The notes under the pieces: generated by a model
Seen by the model: only the letters and a program-made list of their open reading frames with translations
Databases searched by the model: none
What the model was told of the DNA's origin: nothing
Shown: positions 15,617 to 24,169 of the stretch, one piece after another
How the letters are laid out: each line of letters begins with the position of its first letter
Numbering within the stretch: the stretch's first letter is position 1
NCBI RefSeq assembly: GCF_038595005.1
Contig: NZ_CP151997.1
Location: forward strand, 496,001-560,000
DNA: 64,000 nucleotides
Direction: 5' to 3'
Origin: Chryseomicrobium sp. FSL W7-1435
GTDB taxonomy: Bacteria > Bacillota > Bacilli > Bacillales_A > Planococcaceae
Translations under genes and position numbers: made by a program

Positions 15617-16411
15617 TTAAAGCGTGAGATTGCGACGTTTAAAAATAAACAAAGATAGAATGAAAAATACAACTGCAATTCCTAAAAGAAGTGAACTGTG
15701 CCAAACCCAGTTGGACTGGTCTTTTAGAATCCCATTCGCATCAAACAATGTAAATAACGAGATCGCCTTCATCCATTCCAAATTACTGCTCAATCCACTT
15801 ACAATTACTCCGACGACCATAAGTCCGAAAACGGCAGCTCCGAGCATATATGATTTTCCACTTTCATTAAACAATGTAGCAAAGAAGAGAGCGATAGCCC
15901 CAAGAGCTACAAGTAAAGAAAAACTATTTATGAGAAGGGCACTCACCAATGAGTAATTCAGATCTAAACTCCAAAGAATATCTGCAAGGAGTAAGAAAGC
16001 TCCGTTCAACCCTATCAATAGGAACGATGCCCCCACTAAAATGCTTCCTGCTGCCATCACATAAGTACGGCGAGAGATAGGGGCACTCAAGTAAAGCATG
16101 AGTTCACCTGAATCAATCGGAAGGGCGAGAAGGCGAGAAGTCATCGTTAAGGCAAAGAGAAGAGCGACAACTTGAAAGATCAAGCCATAATAGTTACCGG
16201 AAAGGATATTAAGAACACTGTCCATCATCGTGGCAGGATCATACTGAAAAATGTCGAGCAATTCTTTCGGTAATGAATCGAGCTTGGCATCAATCAAGCC
16301 AGTTTCCGCGATAGAAGGATAAATTGCCGCAATCATAAAAATGTAGAGGCTTGTCCCAATACTATAGCCGAGAATCCAACCAAGATTGTCTTTCACAAGA
16401 GCACGAATCAT
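15617..16411 (-). CDS. ABC-2 family exporter permease
   Basis: 264 residues with six predicted membrane helices, the first at about 13-30 and the last directly before the C-terminal KRRNLTL. SAPISRRTYVMAAGSILVG is a typical coupling segment of ABC-2 permeases (where LSxPxSRxxxxxxK is common). Start ATG 16411 overlaps the stop of the ATPase gene by four bases, giving translational coupling. Together they form a two-gene exporter of unknown substrate, of the type often conferring resistance to membrane-active compounds. Confidence 0.85.
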   Translation of the reverse strand: MIRALVKDNLGWILGYSIGTSLYIFMIAAIYPSIAETGLIDAKLDSLPKELLDIFQYDPATMMDSVLNILSGNYYGLIFQVVALLFALTMTSRLLALPIDSGELMLYLSAPISRRTYVMAAGSILVGASFLLIGLNGAFLLLADILWSLDLNYSLVSALLINSFSLLVALGAIALFFATLFNESGKSYMLGAAVFGLMVVGVIVSGLSSNLEWMKAISLFTLFDANGILKDQSNWVWHSSLLLGIAVVFFILSLFIFKRRNLTL

Positions 16412-17289
16412 ACAGATTCCTCCTCTGCATAGTAATGAATGAATACCGTCTCAAGATCCGCGGGTGCTGAGCGGAACGAGGTTACTCTGAAGGCGGCGAG
16501 TGTTTGCAGGAATGTGTTCAATTCGTCTGTTGTTGAAACTGATACATCTACGCGAGTCCCCATGAGTTTTCCATGCATGATTTCAGAAAACTGGTGTGCA
16601 GCTTGAGCGGTTACAAACTCAACATGGTACATTTTTTGACTTGATGCAATCAGCGAATCTATGGAGTCCGCTACTACGATACGACCATTGCGAATCAATG
16701 CTGCATAGTCACATGTCTTTTCCATCTCCGGAAAGTGGTGTGAACTCATCAAAATGGCTTTTCCAGCTTCTTTCTCGCGCAGGACAAGTTCTAAAAACCG
16801 CTCCTGCATGAGGGGATCTAGGCCACTTGTTGGTTCATCTAATAAGTAAACTGGCGCATCTTTCATAAAGCAACGGATGATGGCTAGCTTTTGTTTCATA
16901 CCTTTCGACATCTTGCGGACCTTCACTTTTGTATCGAGTGGAAAAAGGGTCAAAAGTTCTTTTTCTCGTTCAGAAGAAGTGGTATCCATCCGACGTGTAA
17001 GTGTTAAGATGTCGTCACCCGTCAAGTCAGAAGGAAAACTGATTTCACCTGGGAGATAGCCAACAAGTTTTTTTACTTCTGGTGAAGAAGACCAACAGTT
17101 GTAGCCACCAATGGTTGCGTTTCCGGAATCTGGCTGCAAAAGACCCATGAGATGGCGGATAGCCGTCGATTTTCCGGCACCGTTTGGCCCGATAAAGCCA
17201 AACACGGTTCCAGGTTCAACAGTAAACGATACATCGAACAAACCTTTGTCTTGTGCAAATTTTTTGGTAAGACCGTGAAGTTCGATCAT
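16408..17289 (-). CDS. ABC transporter ATP-binding protein
   Basis: 293 residues. Walker A GPNGAGKST (about 33-41), Q-loop region GYLPGEIS, signature MSKGMKQKLA, Walker B VYLLDEPTSGLDP and switch His in SSHHFPEMEKTCDYA. The shape is that of CcmA/BcrA-type exporter ATPases with an 80-residue C-terminal extension. Start ATG 17289 follows AAGCAGGGATTGAA. Cytoplasmic partner of the permease at 15617. Confidence 0.92.
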   Translation of the reverse strand: MIELHGLTKKFAQDKGLFDVSFTVEPGTVFGFIGPNGAGKSTAIRHLMGLLQPDSGNATIGGYNCWSSSPEVKKLVGYLPGEISFPSDLTGDDILTLTRRMDTTSSEREKELLTLFPLDTKVKVRKMSKGMKQKLAIIRCFMKDAPVYLLDEPTSGLDPLMQERFLELVLREKEAGKAILMSSHHFPEMEKTCDYAALIRNGRIVVADSIDSLIASSQKMYHVEFVTAQAAHQFSEIMHGKLMGTRVDVSVSTTDELNTFLQTLAAFRVTSFRSAPADLETVFIHYYAEEESV

Positions 17290-17340
17290 TTCAATCCCTG
17301 CTTTCTAAGTGAATCTTATTAGTAACTATTCGACAGAACG

Positions 17341-17368
17341 AAAAAAAGTCCTCTAGAAAGTCTAGAGA
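17341..17368 (-). terminator. Terminator of the CorA-like gene
   Basis: Stem CTCTAGA / TCTAGAG with a three-base loop, followed on the minus strand by GAC and a T-run. It lies within 2 bases of the gene's stop codon. Confidence 0.85.
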
Positions 17369-17370
17369 AC

Positions 17371-18813
17371 TTAAAATTGGCTTCGTTTGTAGCGGCGGTA
17401 ACGCTTTTTGATTGTGGCACCTAGAGTGATTACAATCAATAGGAATGACAAGCCGATTCCTGTTAGAGCTACTATCAATGAAATCCATTCAAAGAATGAA
17501 TAACCCGGAACTTTACTCCAGTCCGTGAACCCTTTCCAGTCTTCAATGACCAAGTTCATCCCGTATATTCCCGAGACCACTGTGAAGGTCGTCAGCATGA
17601 AGAGCAAGTAGTTTTGTCGTTTGTCGGCTTGATTCTCTTGTGTGCGATACAGTTCATTTAATGTGTCACGTACTTCTCGGAATGTTAAATCTAGATTAAA
17701 GACATCAACAAATGTCTTAGCGTGTTCTTTTCCAGTTGTACGAACAGAGACTTCTCCAAAATAATAACGCGCTGAAAACTTAGAAATCATCTCAATCAAT
17801 TCTTCTACATAGGATTCGTCTTTTTTCCAACTCACATTGCTGTGCTCAAAGGAAAGGCGGAGCAACATAATACGATAAAAGTAGTGTAGTAATAGATTGT
17901 AATAATGCGTACTCATAAACTGACGCAACTCATCGACCATGTCCTCTTGATTGCAGACAGTTAGAGTGGAGTACGTAAATTCAGAAGTGACGGTATAAGT
18001 GAAGGGTGCAGACCGGTCTTGTGCATGGCGTTTTAAATAACGATCCACATAATCAGGAGATGTGCTCGAAATAAAAGGCTCACCTTTTGAGTTGATTCCG
18101 TCTAATTGGCCGAGGCGGTAGAGTTGGTCAGACGTCAATTCTTGGCCAGGTGCTGCAAAGAGAAAAGCAGAACTGTACATGCGCTCATCTTCAAAGTATG
18201 GCAATGTACCAAAGTAACCAGGAAGACGATGTTCCCGTAAAATGAACGGATGTAGACAAGGTATCATATGTTCAAATATATACTCGTTTGTAGAAGTGAA
18301 CGTGCGATTTGATGCACGGATGATGGCCCCTTTTTCTTCTTCAAGTTTAGCCTCTACAACACGAAAATGATGAATGAAGTTCAGCATGTGATGAAGAGGG
18401 AGTTCTTCGTCTACTTCTAAACGAATGGTCATTAAACCAATTCCAAATGGGCATAAGGTGATATCTAAACTATGTATTGCATAAGGTGTGCAAGCGCCAT
18501 CCACTAAAAGTTCGCCAGATTCTTCAAAGCTTCTCGAGAACCGGTTGAATGTATTGTCGTGCGGCTCCGACGGAAAGAGCTTATCCTCTACGAAAGGAAA
18601 GAAGAACTGTTCGAGCTCGGCATGTCTGACTGCCACATCCGGTCCATAAAACTTATCTTCAAGTTCGGACTTGTTTAAGCAAAAGAACGTATAGCCTTCT
18701 CTGCCAAGTTCTTCAATCAACTGTTGTCGCTTTTTCTCATGAAACGCAAACGGGAACAAAAAATTCACATACCCACGCTCTATAGTTAGCGGGGTGATCT
18801 CCACAGGTTTCAT
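17371..18813 (-). CDS. Divergent CorA-like divalent-cation transporter homologue
   Basis: 480 residues, unusually long for CorA (about 320). A large soluble N-terminal part (1-385) precedes two C-terminal helices: LLFMLTTFTVVSGIYGMN, which ends in the YGMN selectivity motif of CorA, and ISLIVALTGIGLSFLLIVITLG, followed by a basic tail KKRYRRYKRSQ. The segment FREVRDTLNELYRTQENQADKRQNYL before the first helix resembles the long CorA stalk helix. A channel or transporter for Mg or another divalent ion at the membrane is likely; the N-terminal domain is not recognised. Start ATG 18813 follows GAGGAGGAC. Monocistronic. Confidence 0.7.
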   Translation of the reverse strand: MKPVEITPLTIERGYVNFLFPFAFHEKKRQQLIEELGREGYTFFCLNKSELEDKFYGPDVAVRHAELEQFFFPFVEDKLFPSEPHDNTFNRFSRSFEESGELLVDGACTPYAIHSLDITLCPFGIGLMTIRLEVDEELPLHHMLNFIHHFRVVEAKLEEEKGAIIRASNRTFTSTNEYIFEHMIPCLHPFILREHRLPGYFGTLPYFEDERMYSSAFLFAAPGQELTSDQLYRLGQLDGINSKGEPFISSTSPDYVDRYLKRHAQDRSAPFTYTVTSEFTYSTLTVCNQEDMVDELRQFMSTHYYNLLLHYFYRIMLLRLSFEHSNVSWKKDESYVEELIEMISKFSARYYFGEVSVRTTGKEHAKTFVDVFNLDLTFREVRDTLNELYRTQENQADKRQNYLLFMLTTFTVVSGIYGMNLVIEDWKGFTDWSKVPGYSFFEWISLIVALTGIGLSFLLIVITLGATIKKRYRRYKRSQF

Positions 18814-18880
18814 CAGTAGTCCTCCTCACCGAACGTTCAAGTATCCTTTAGTTTTCCACGCTTCTGTCATAAGTAAACGT

Positions 18881-19516
18881 CTAGCCACGAGAAATGAGCT
18901 GATGTTCATAGGCATAAATGACCGCTTGCGTGCGATCTTGCACATCCAGCTTTGAGAGGATGTTACTGACATGGGTCTTTGCGGTCTTTAAAGTAATAAA
19001 CGCTTGATCGGCAATTTCTTGGTTACTCAACCCTTTGGCCATTAGCAATAAAATTTCCATCTCACGTTCCGTCAAAGAGTCATGAGGAACGTGTTGAGGT
19101 GAACGCATTCGGGCCATCATCTTAGTAGTGACTTCGGGTTCTAAAACCGCTTGTCCACTATAAGTTTTCCGAATGGCTTCTGCGATGTGGGAAGCTTTCG
19201 AGGTCTTCAGTAAATAACTTACGGCACCTGCTTCAAGAGCAGCATACACTTTGTCATCATCAATAAAGCTTGTGACCATCATGATTTGAGCTTGGGGCCA
19301 CTGTTGAACTATTTCCGCAGTAGCTTCTGCACCAGTTTTAATCGGCATAACCATGTCCATCAAAATGACGTCGGGTTTATGTTCCAGTGCAAGCGCAATG
19401 GCTTCTTGCCCATTAGAAGCTTGAGCCACTACATCCATATCTGGCTGTGCTTGTAGATAGGCTGCAACGCCGATACGAACCATTTCATGATCATCTGCGA
19501 GTACGATACGAATCAT
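18881..19516 (-). CDS. liaR: LiaR-type response regulator (NarL/FixJ family)
   Basis: 211 residues. Receiver with ADDHEMV, phospho-Asp in VILMDMVMPIKTG, Ser/Thr in MMVTSFIDD and Lys in YLLKTSKASH. A LuxR-type helix-turn-helix follows: DSLTEREMEILLLMAKGLSNQEIADQAFITLKTAKTHVSNILSKLDVQDRTQAV. Last gene of liaI-liaH-liaF-liaS-liaR. Start ATG 19516 overlaps the kinase stop (ATGA), behind AGGAGGAAG. Known LiaR proteins activate the liaIH promoter upon cell-wall stress, and a suitable inverted repeat lies upstream of liaI. Confidence 0.93.
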   Translation of the reverse strand: MIRIVLADDHEMVRIGVAAYLQAQPDMDVVAQASNGQEAIALALEHKPDVILMDMVMPIKTGAEATAEIVQQWPQAQIMMVTSFIDDDKVYAALEAGAVSYLLKTSKASHIAEAIRKTYSGQAVLEPEVTTKMMARMRSPQHVPHDSLTEREMEILLLMAKGLSNQEIADQAFITLKTAKTHVSNILSKLDVQDRTQAVIYAYEHQLISRG

Positions 19517-20532
19517 TGGACTTCCTCCTGACGTTTGGGTACTTGAATCTCCACGAAGGTTCCTTGGTTTGGGACGGAAACGATCTTTGCGGTTGCTCCC
19601 ATTTCTACCGCACGTTCATACACATTTCCGAGACCGTACGCACCAGGTTTTAATTGAGTAGAGTCAAATCCGATCCCGTTGTCTTGTACGCGGAAAATGA
19701 CGAGTTGCGGTTGCTCCATCAAACGGACCTCCATCTCTGTTGCTTGTGCATGCCGAAGTGTGTTAGATAAGGTCTCTTGAGCAATTCGAAACAAATGATC
19801 TTCGGAAGCTTTAGTCAGTTTGACAGCATCTAGGTGCCACTTTAATTTAAGCTGCACTTTTTGCTGTAGCTCTTCAAGAAGTTCTTCAAGTCCTTCAGCA
19901 AGTGTGCGGTCGTGAAGGCCCGCTGGTCGTAAGTGAAGAAGTAGGGCGCGCATCTCTAGTTGAGCTTGATGGATGGCGCGCTCGAGTTGTTCCATACTAC
20001 GAGGCGAAGAAGCTTCTAACTCAACCATGCTAGAAGCAAGCATAGATGCACCGAATAGCTGCTGGGACACTGAGTCATGAAGCTCACGTGCCAGCCGCTG
20101 CCGTTCTTCGACTACTCGCTCTTGAATGAGCTTGGCTTGAGAATCTGCTTTTTCTTCAGAGATCCGTGTCAATGTCTTCCGCTGAGTAGCGAGAAGGTGA
20201 GCTGTTCGTTCAAATGATTCGTTTAGACGTCTACTAAATTGCGACTCTAGGCGTTTGGGGAATCCGTCACCTTCGTATAAAGATACGAGTCCTATTTGAA
20301 CAGAGCGGTCTAGTTGATGAGTACTTTGACGGGCAATCAGGAAAAATAGAAAACTAGCTATAAGAATAGAGAAACTAATCCAAAAGGCTAACGGTAAATC
20401 GGCAAAAGTAATGGTATAGAGTGAACTCCAGCTGTCTAGAGTCGGCGTTCCCCAGAGAACGACAAATAAGCTGACAAAGAGAAGGTGCCATAACAGCGCA
20501 AAACCGAGGAACAGAATTGTGAACTGTCTCAT
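19513..20532 (-). CDS. liaS: LiaS-type sensor histidine kinase
   Basis: 339 residues. Two N-terminal helices with a short external loop (about 5-27 and 47-65), the intramembrane-sensing layout of LiaS. The HisKA_3 motif is RQRLARELHDSVSQQLFGASM with the phospho-His, and the ATPase domain has HLFRIAQETLSNTLRHAQAT and VQDNGIGFD...GLGNVYERA. The LiaS family detects lipid-II-cycle antibiotics and is held off by LiaF. ATG overlaps the LiaF stop by four bases, so F, S and R are translationally coupled. Confidence 0.93.
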   Translation of the reverse strand: MRQFTILFLGFALLWHLLFVSLFVVLWGTPTLDSWSSLYTITFADLPLAFWISFSILIASFLFFLIARQSTHQLDRSVQIGLVSLYEGDGFPKRLESQFSRRLNESFERTAHLLATQRKTLTRISEEKADSQAKLIQERVVEERQRLARELHDSVSQQLFGASMLASSMVELEASSPRSMEQLERAIHQAQLEMRALLLHLRPAGLHDRTLAEGLEELLEELQQKVQLKLKWHLDAVKLTKASEDHLFRIAQETLSNTLRHAQATEMEVRLMEQPQLVIFRVQDNGIGFDSTQLKPGAYGLGNVYERAVEMGATAKIVSVPNQGTFVEIQVPKRQEEVQ

Positions 20533-21227
20533 TTACGCAGCACCTCCAAGTCACCAAGCCAGCTGGCTACTGTGATAATGAGTTCGGGTGTTTGTGTATC
20601 AGATTGTATGCGATCTTCTGTCATGTAGCTTTGATTCCACAAACGCTTAACAGGTTCATCAAATAAACAAGCTTCTCCCACTATAGTAGAGTAGTAAACT
20701 CTTACGTTGACACCATAAGGGACAAGAACCGTAGTCTTGCCGAGTACTTTTCGAATAGAGATAAAGCAGGTTTCTTTCGGTAATATTGTATTGGTTAAAT
20801 CTAAATCGTATTCTCCAAAAACACTTTGTATATGAACGTCTTTCCAGGCATAAGGCTCTGTAGAGGTAATCTGAGTAGAAAACATGCGCTGTTGCAGAAC
20901 GCTTGACTCGGTCGCGTCATCCGAGAGATAAAGCTGTTCCCAAGAAGGAAGCGGCTCTTTTTTCCAAACTTTATAAAGGATATAAAGAACAATTCCAAAC
21001 AAGACGAGACGCGTGGTCACCATTGAAAACACGGAAAGGAAAAGTAGCACAAGACCGATCCAAAATATCACGCGGTTATCCCGGCGCATTCCCATATAAA
21101 TCAGCACAAATCCGACAATCACGACAACGATTGAGCCGTTTTCAAATAGTAAGGTTTCAGCTGCAAGTAGCGCGATAAAACCGATTAGTAGTAATGAATA
21201 GCGGTTGGTTTGGTTTTCTTTGGACAT
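20529..21227 (-). CDS. liaF: LiaF-type membrane repressor of LiaRS
   Basis: 232 residues. Four closely packed N-terminal helices (residues about 9-90), then a cytosolic C-terminal domain with VFGEYDLDLTNTILPKETCFISIRKVLGKTTVLVPYGVNVRVYYSTIVGEACLFD, the LiaF/YvqF (DUF2154) hallmark. LiaF keeps the kinase in its inhibitory state when envelope stress is absent. Start ATG 21227 follows GAGAGGGGGAAATC. Position between liaH and liaS matches the B. subtilis and Listeria operons. Confidence 0.92.
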   Translation of the reverse strand: MSKENQTNRYSLLLIGFIALLAAETLLFENGSIVVVIVGFVLIYMGMRRDNRVIFWIGLVLLFLSVFSMVTTRLVLFGIVLYILYKVWKKEPLPSWEQLYLSDDATESSVLQQRMFSTQITSTEPYAWKDVHIQSVFGEYDLDLTNTILPKETCFISIRKVLGKTTVLVPYGVNVRVYYSTIVGEACLFDEPVKRLWNQSYMTEDRIQSDTQTPELIITVASWLGDLEVLRK

Positions 21228-21276
21228 GTGATTTCCCCCTCTCGTTGGAAAAAACAGAGGGAGATCCCTCTGTCTT

Positions 21277-21942
21277 CTATTCTACACGTGATTGCTCATT
21301 TGTCTCTTGCTTTTTTGATAGTTGCTCTAGGCGTTCCTCAAGAGTAGAGGTAGCAATCGTTTCTTCCTCTGGCTGTTGTGTAGCCTCAAAGAATTTCTCC
21401 ATCTCTTGTTGCGAAGCAAGTGGACGGGCATGGAGATTCTCGCCAATTACTTGATCCATGTCACGATGAGCTTTTGCTACATTTTCCGTGCTCATCAGTT
21501 GAAGTTGACGAACTTTCATATCTTTTACTTTATGCTTCATCTCTTCATGTTTGCGCTCTAAAACAATTAATTCATCCGTTGCGCGTTGAATGCTTGAAGA
21601 AAGGACATGAATACGATTTTCATACGTATCAACTTCCATCTTGGCAAAGTTGATTAAGTCCTGCTCGTTTGTCAGAAGAGCAAGTTCATATTGCTCTTTT
21701 CGCTTAGTTAGTAGTCCCTTAGCTTGAAGGTGTTCTTCCTCTAACTTTGTTTTTAATTGCGCTTGACGGTCGACCCAGCGTTTGGTTTGTTCCGTGCGCT
21801 TTTCAGCTTCTCGAATGAACGTATTTAGCGAGGAGATTGGATTGTCACGGTGTTGACGTCCTCCTTCTGTTTTTGGTCGGTCGAGGAGTTGGCGTAAATC
21901 GTGTTCGAATGTTTCAGCGAGTCGTTGAAAAATGTTAGTCAT
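21277..21942 (-). CDS. liaH: PspA/LiaH-family coiled-coil envelope-stress protein
   Basis: 221 residues starting at ATG 21942 (AAGGAGGAATTAC upstream); an in-frame upstream start would add 19 residues from within the liaI end and is rejected. Almost entirely long alpha helix with heptads, for example KTKLEEEHLQAKGLLTKRKEQYELALL and ELIVLERKHEEMKHKVKDMKVRQLQLMS. Such proteins form large ring or rod assemblies on damaged membranes. The C-terminus is acidic (LEERLEQLSKKQETNEQ). Co-transcribed with liaI, the membrane anchor. Confidence 0.92.
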   Translation of the reverse strand: MTNIFQRLAETFEHDLRQLLDRPKTEGGRQHRDNPISSLNTFIREAEKRTEQTKRWVDRQAQLKTKLEEEHLQAKGLLTKRKEQYELALLTNEQDLINFAKMEVDTYENRIHVLSSSIQRATDELIVLERKHEEMKHKVKDMKVRQLQLMSTENVAKAHRDMDQVIGENLHARPLASQQEMEKFFEATQQPEEETIATSTLEERLEQLSKKQETNEQSRVE

Positions 21943-21955
21943 GTGTAATTCCTCC

Positions 21956-22300
21956 TTAGTTTCGGGTAATGGATTTCCATTCACGTTCAAAATTTTCAAA
22001 TGGATCAGTAGACGTACGAGCTACAGGGGAGTCGCTGCACTTCCGAATGGCGTACCAAACTAAAGCGAGTGCAGCGATTCCGATAAAAGCAGGAATGTTG
22101 GAGATGGCAGTTAATAAGCCAACGATTCCAACAGTTGCCCAAAAGAGCTTGCCAAGCGTGGAACCACTTTGAAGGAAGTAATGCAGTCCTCCGATAACAA
22201 GTAGTGCGGAAAAGGCAAGCCCGATGAGTGAGCCTAAGTTGGCTAAGACGACGATAGCGCCGATAATGCCGAGTACGATGTATAGAAATTTTTTCATCAT
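21956..22300 (-). CDS. liaI: LiaI-like small membrane protein
   Basis: 114 residues with three hydrophobic helices (about 4-21, 24-44 and 52-78) and a charged cytosolic tail ending FENFEREWKSITRN. In B. subtilis LiaI anchors LiaH to the membrane; the position as first gene upstream of liaH supports the same role, although the Bacillus protein is shorter with two helices, so it may equally be called a liaI-position protein. Start ATG 22300 or 22297 behind AAGGAGGGAAAC. Downstream of a promoter with a LiaR-type repeat. Confidence 0.82.
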   Translation of the reverse strand: MMKKFLYIVLGIIGAIVVLANLGSLIGLAFSALLVIGGLHYFLQSGSTLGKLFWATVGIVGLLTAISNIPAFIGIAALALVWYAIRKCSDSPVARTSTDPFENFEREWKSITRN

Positions 22301-22326
22301 GTTTCCCTCCTTGTTTGTATAGTCTA

Positions 22327-22389
22327 AGTATAGAGGGGTTTAAAGTTCTCCCAAACGGGCGCTAAGCCGATTTTCCTATCGGTCTTAAG
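22327..22389 (-). promoter_or_regulatory. lia operon promoter with LiaR-type inverted repeat
   Basis: On the minus strand an imperfect inverted repeat, TTAAGACCGAT then ATCGGCTTAG (22389-22362), lies just upstream of TTGGGA (22354-22349), a 16-base spacer and TATACT (22332-22327). The repeat has the TAAG...CTTA outer arms typical of LiaR/VraR-class boxes. The layout fits an activator placed next to the -35 element. Confidence 0.7.
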
Positions 22390-22519
22390 ATGTAGAGGCA
22401 GTACGCCTTGCTATCTGCTATACTATTTCGTGGAACCTTTATTTATAGGAAACGTTTCATATAAAGTCAATTCGGGAAGATAGTCGAATGATGAAAATTA
22501 GTTGTAAAGGCGGCTTATT

Positions 22520-23125
22520 ATGGAACAATGGATAACTGATTGGCTCAGTGAGTTTGGTTACTGGGGCGTTTTTCTATTAATTATGATTGAAAATGTATTT
22601 CCTCCGATTCCTTCCGAGATCATTTTGACACTCGGTGGATTCATGACAACGACGACATCGATGACGATTGTCGGTGTGATTGCAGTGGCAACTCTAGGTT
22701 CTGTAGCAGGTGCTGTGATTTTGTACTTCATTGGACTGCAGTTGGATTTGGAGCGATTAGAGAAGATTGTTGAAAAGCATGGTCGTTGGTTGCGTGTGAC
22801 AAAACAAGATATCCATCGTGCAGACGCGTGGTTTGACCGGATTGGTCCTTGGGCTGTGTTTTTCGGTCGATTGGTTCCACTTGTGCGCAGTTTGATTTCG
22901 ATTCCAGCAGGGATGTCGAATATGCGGTTTAGTGTGTTTTTACTTTTAACGACGCTTGGAACTGTAATCTGGAATACAATTTTAGTTTCTGCAGGAGCTG
23001 TGTTAGGAGAAAATTGGCATTCACTTGTCGGTTACTTTGATATTTATTCGAATATCATCTATGTGGTACTCGTTGTAGTGGGAATCGGTTGGCTCGTGTG
23101 GTTTATAAATAAGAAAAAGAAGTAG
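22520..23125 (+). CDS. DedA-family membrane protein
   Basis: 201 residues. Contains IENVFPPIPSEIILTLGGF at the first re-entrant loop, FFGRLVPLVRSLISIPAGMSNM (the conserved F/Y-x-R-x-x-P-x-x-R motif) and FLLLTTLGTVIWNTILVSAGAVLGENW. DedA (SNARE-associated) proteins include the recently described undecaprenyl-phosphate flippases UptA and others acting in membrane energetics. Its neighbour uppP recycles undecaprenyl pyrophosphate, so a shared role in carrier-lipid recycling is plausible. ATG 22520 follows AAAGGCGGC. The divergent lia operon senses damage to the same lipid cycle. Confidence 0.93.
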   Translation: MEQWITDWLSEFGYWGVFLLIMIENVFPPIPSEIILTLGGFMTTTTSMTIVGVIAVATLGSVAGAVILYFIGLQLDLERLEKIVEKHGRWLRVTKQDIHRADAWFDRIGPWAVFFGRLVPLVRSLISIPAGMSNMRFSVFLLLTTLGTVIWNTILVSAGAVLGENWHSLVGYFDIYSNIIYVVLVVVGIGWLVWFINKKKK

Positions 23126-23140
23126 GCATAAGGAGATCTC

Positions 23141-23968
23141 ATGGAAATTATTGAGTTATTAAAAGCATTGTTACTCGGTTTTGTGGAAGGAATGACGGAG
23201 TTTGCGCCGGTATCTTCTACAGGGCATATGATCATCGTGGATGATTTGTGGCTTCAAACGAAGGAGTTTTTAGGGCAGAGTTCTGCGAATACGTTTAAGG
23301 TAGTCATTCAGCTCGGCTCAATTTTAGCAGTCGTGTTTATTTTTTGGAAGCGTCTGTTGAGTTTGGTGGGTCTTCATAAAATGGAAGGTACCGCGCCAGG
23401 GCGTCGCTTCAACATCGCACACGTACTTGTGGGAATTTTACCAGCTGGTGTATTGGGTTTAGTGTTTGAGGATATTATAGATTCGTATTTGTTTACAATT
23501 GAATGGGTGATCGTCAGCTTGTTTGTGGGAGCGATCTTCATGATTGTCGCAGACAAGTTCGGGCCAAAAAATCCGAGTATTACAACTCTAGATGATATGA
23601 CGTACGGGAAAGCATTAAAAGTCGGCTTGATTCAGTGTTTATCACTATGGCCAGGGTTTTCTCGTTCAGGTGCGACGATTTCAGGTGGGGTATTACTAGG
23701 TCTTGATCATAAGACAGCAGCTGATTTCACATTTATCATGGCGGTGCCGATCATGTTTGGTGCCAGCGCCGTGTCGCTTATTTCAAATATGGAAGAAATC
23801 AATATGAGCCACATGGGCTTCTATGCAGTCGGCTTTGTGAGTGCATTCATCTTTGCGCTGATTTCAATCAAGTTCTTCTTGAAATTGATTGCCCGTGTAA
23901 AGCTAACGCCATTCGCGATTTACCGCATGGTGCTCGCAACGGTTCTTGCGTTCATCGTATTTTTATAA
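23141..23968 (+). CDS. uppP: Undecaprenyl-diphosphate phosphatase
   Basis: 275 residues, eight or so helices. Both catalytic segments are present: FVEGMTEFAPVSSTGHMII (the E-x-x-x-E motif and SSTGH) and LWPGFSRSGATISGGVLLGLD (PGxSRSG). The enzyme removes the terminal phosphate from undecaprenyl pyrophosphate on the outer membrane face, supplying carrier lipid for cell wall synthesis and giving bacitracin tolerance. ATG 23141 follows AAGGAGATCTC, 15 bases after the DedA gene; the two form an operon ending at a strong terminator. Confidence 0.95.
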   Translation: MEIIELLKALLLGFVEGMTEFAPVSSTGHMIIVDDLWLQTKEFLGQSSANTFKVVIQLGSILAVVFIFWKRLLSLVGLHKMEGTAPGRRFNIAHVLVGILPAGVLGLVFEDIIDSYLFTIEWVIVSLFVGAIFMIVADKFGPKNPSITTLDDMTYGKALKVGLIQCLSLWPGFSRSGATISGGVLLGLDHKTAADFTFIMAVPIMFGASAVSLISNMEEINMSHMGFYAVGFVSAFIFALISIKFFLKLIARVKLTPFAIYRMVLATVLAFIVFL

Positions 23969-23979
23969 GAGCTGGTTGG

Positions 23980-24008
23980 CCCGCTTCCTTTTGGGAAGCG
24001 GGTTTTTA
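23980..24008 (+). terminator. Terminator after uppP
   Basis: Perfect stem CCCGCTTCC / GGAAGCGGG with a TTTTG-type loop and T-run. Confidence 0.92.
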
Positions 24009-24035
24009 TGTGGTGATGGGGAGATGCGGGGGCTC

Positions 24036-24160
24036 AATCAGTTTCCATAATATGAGGAATGTAATAGTGGCAACCGCTAACGTCATAATGGAGCAATTTA
24101 ACGCTGGAATGAACTCGGTTAACGTCAGAATTGGCCTGCCTAATGTAATAATCACTGAAC
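24036..24160. repeat. 21-bp tandem repeat array, copy 3 (inverted units)
   Basis: A header CAGTTTCCATAA at about 24039 is followed by 21-base units starting at 24077, 24098, 24119 and 24140 that open CTAACGT, TTAACGC, TTAACGT and CTAATGT. These are the reverse complement of the GCGTTAA word of copies 1, 2 and 4, so here the units are flipped relative to the header. Confidence 0.65.
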
Positions 24161-24169
24161 TAAAGTGTT

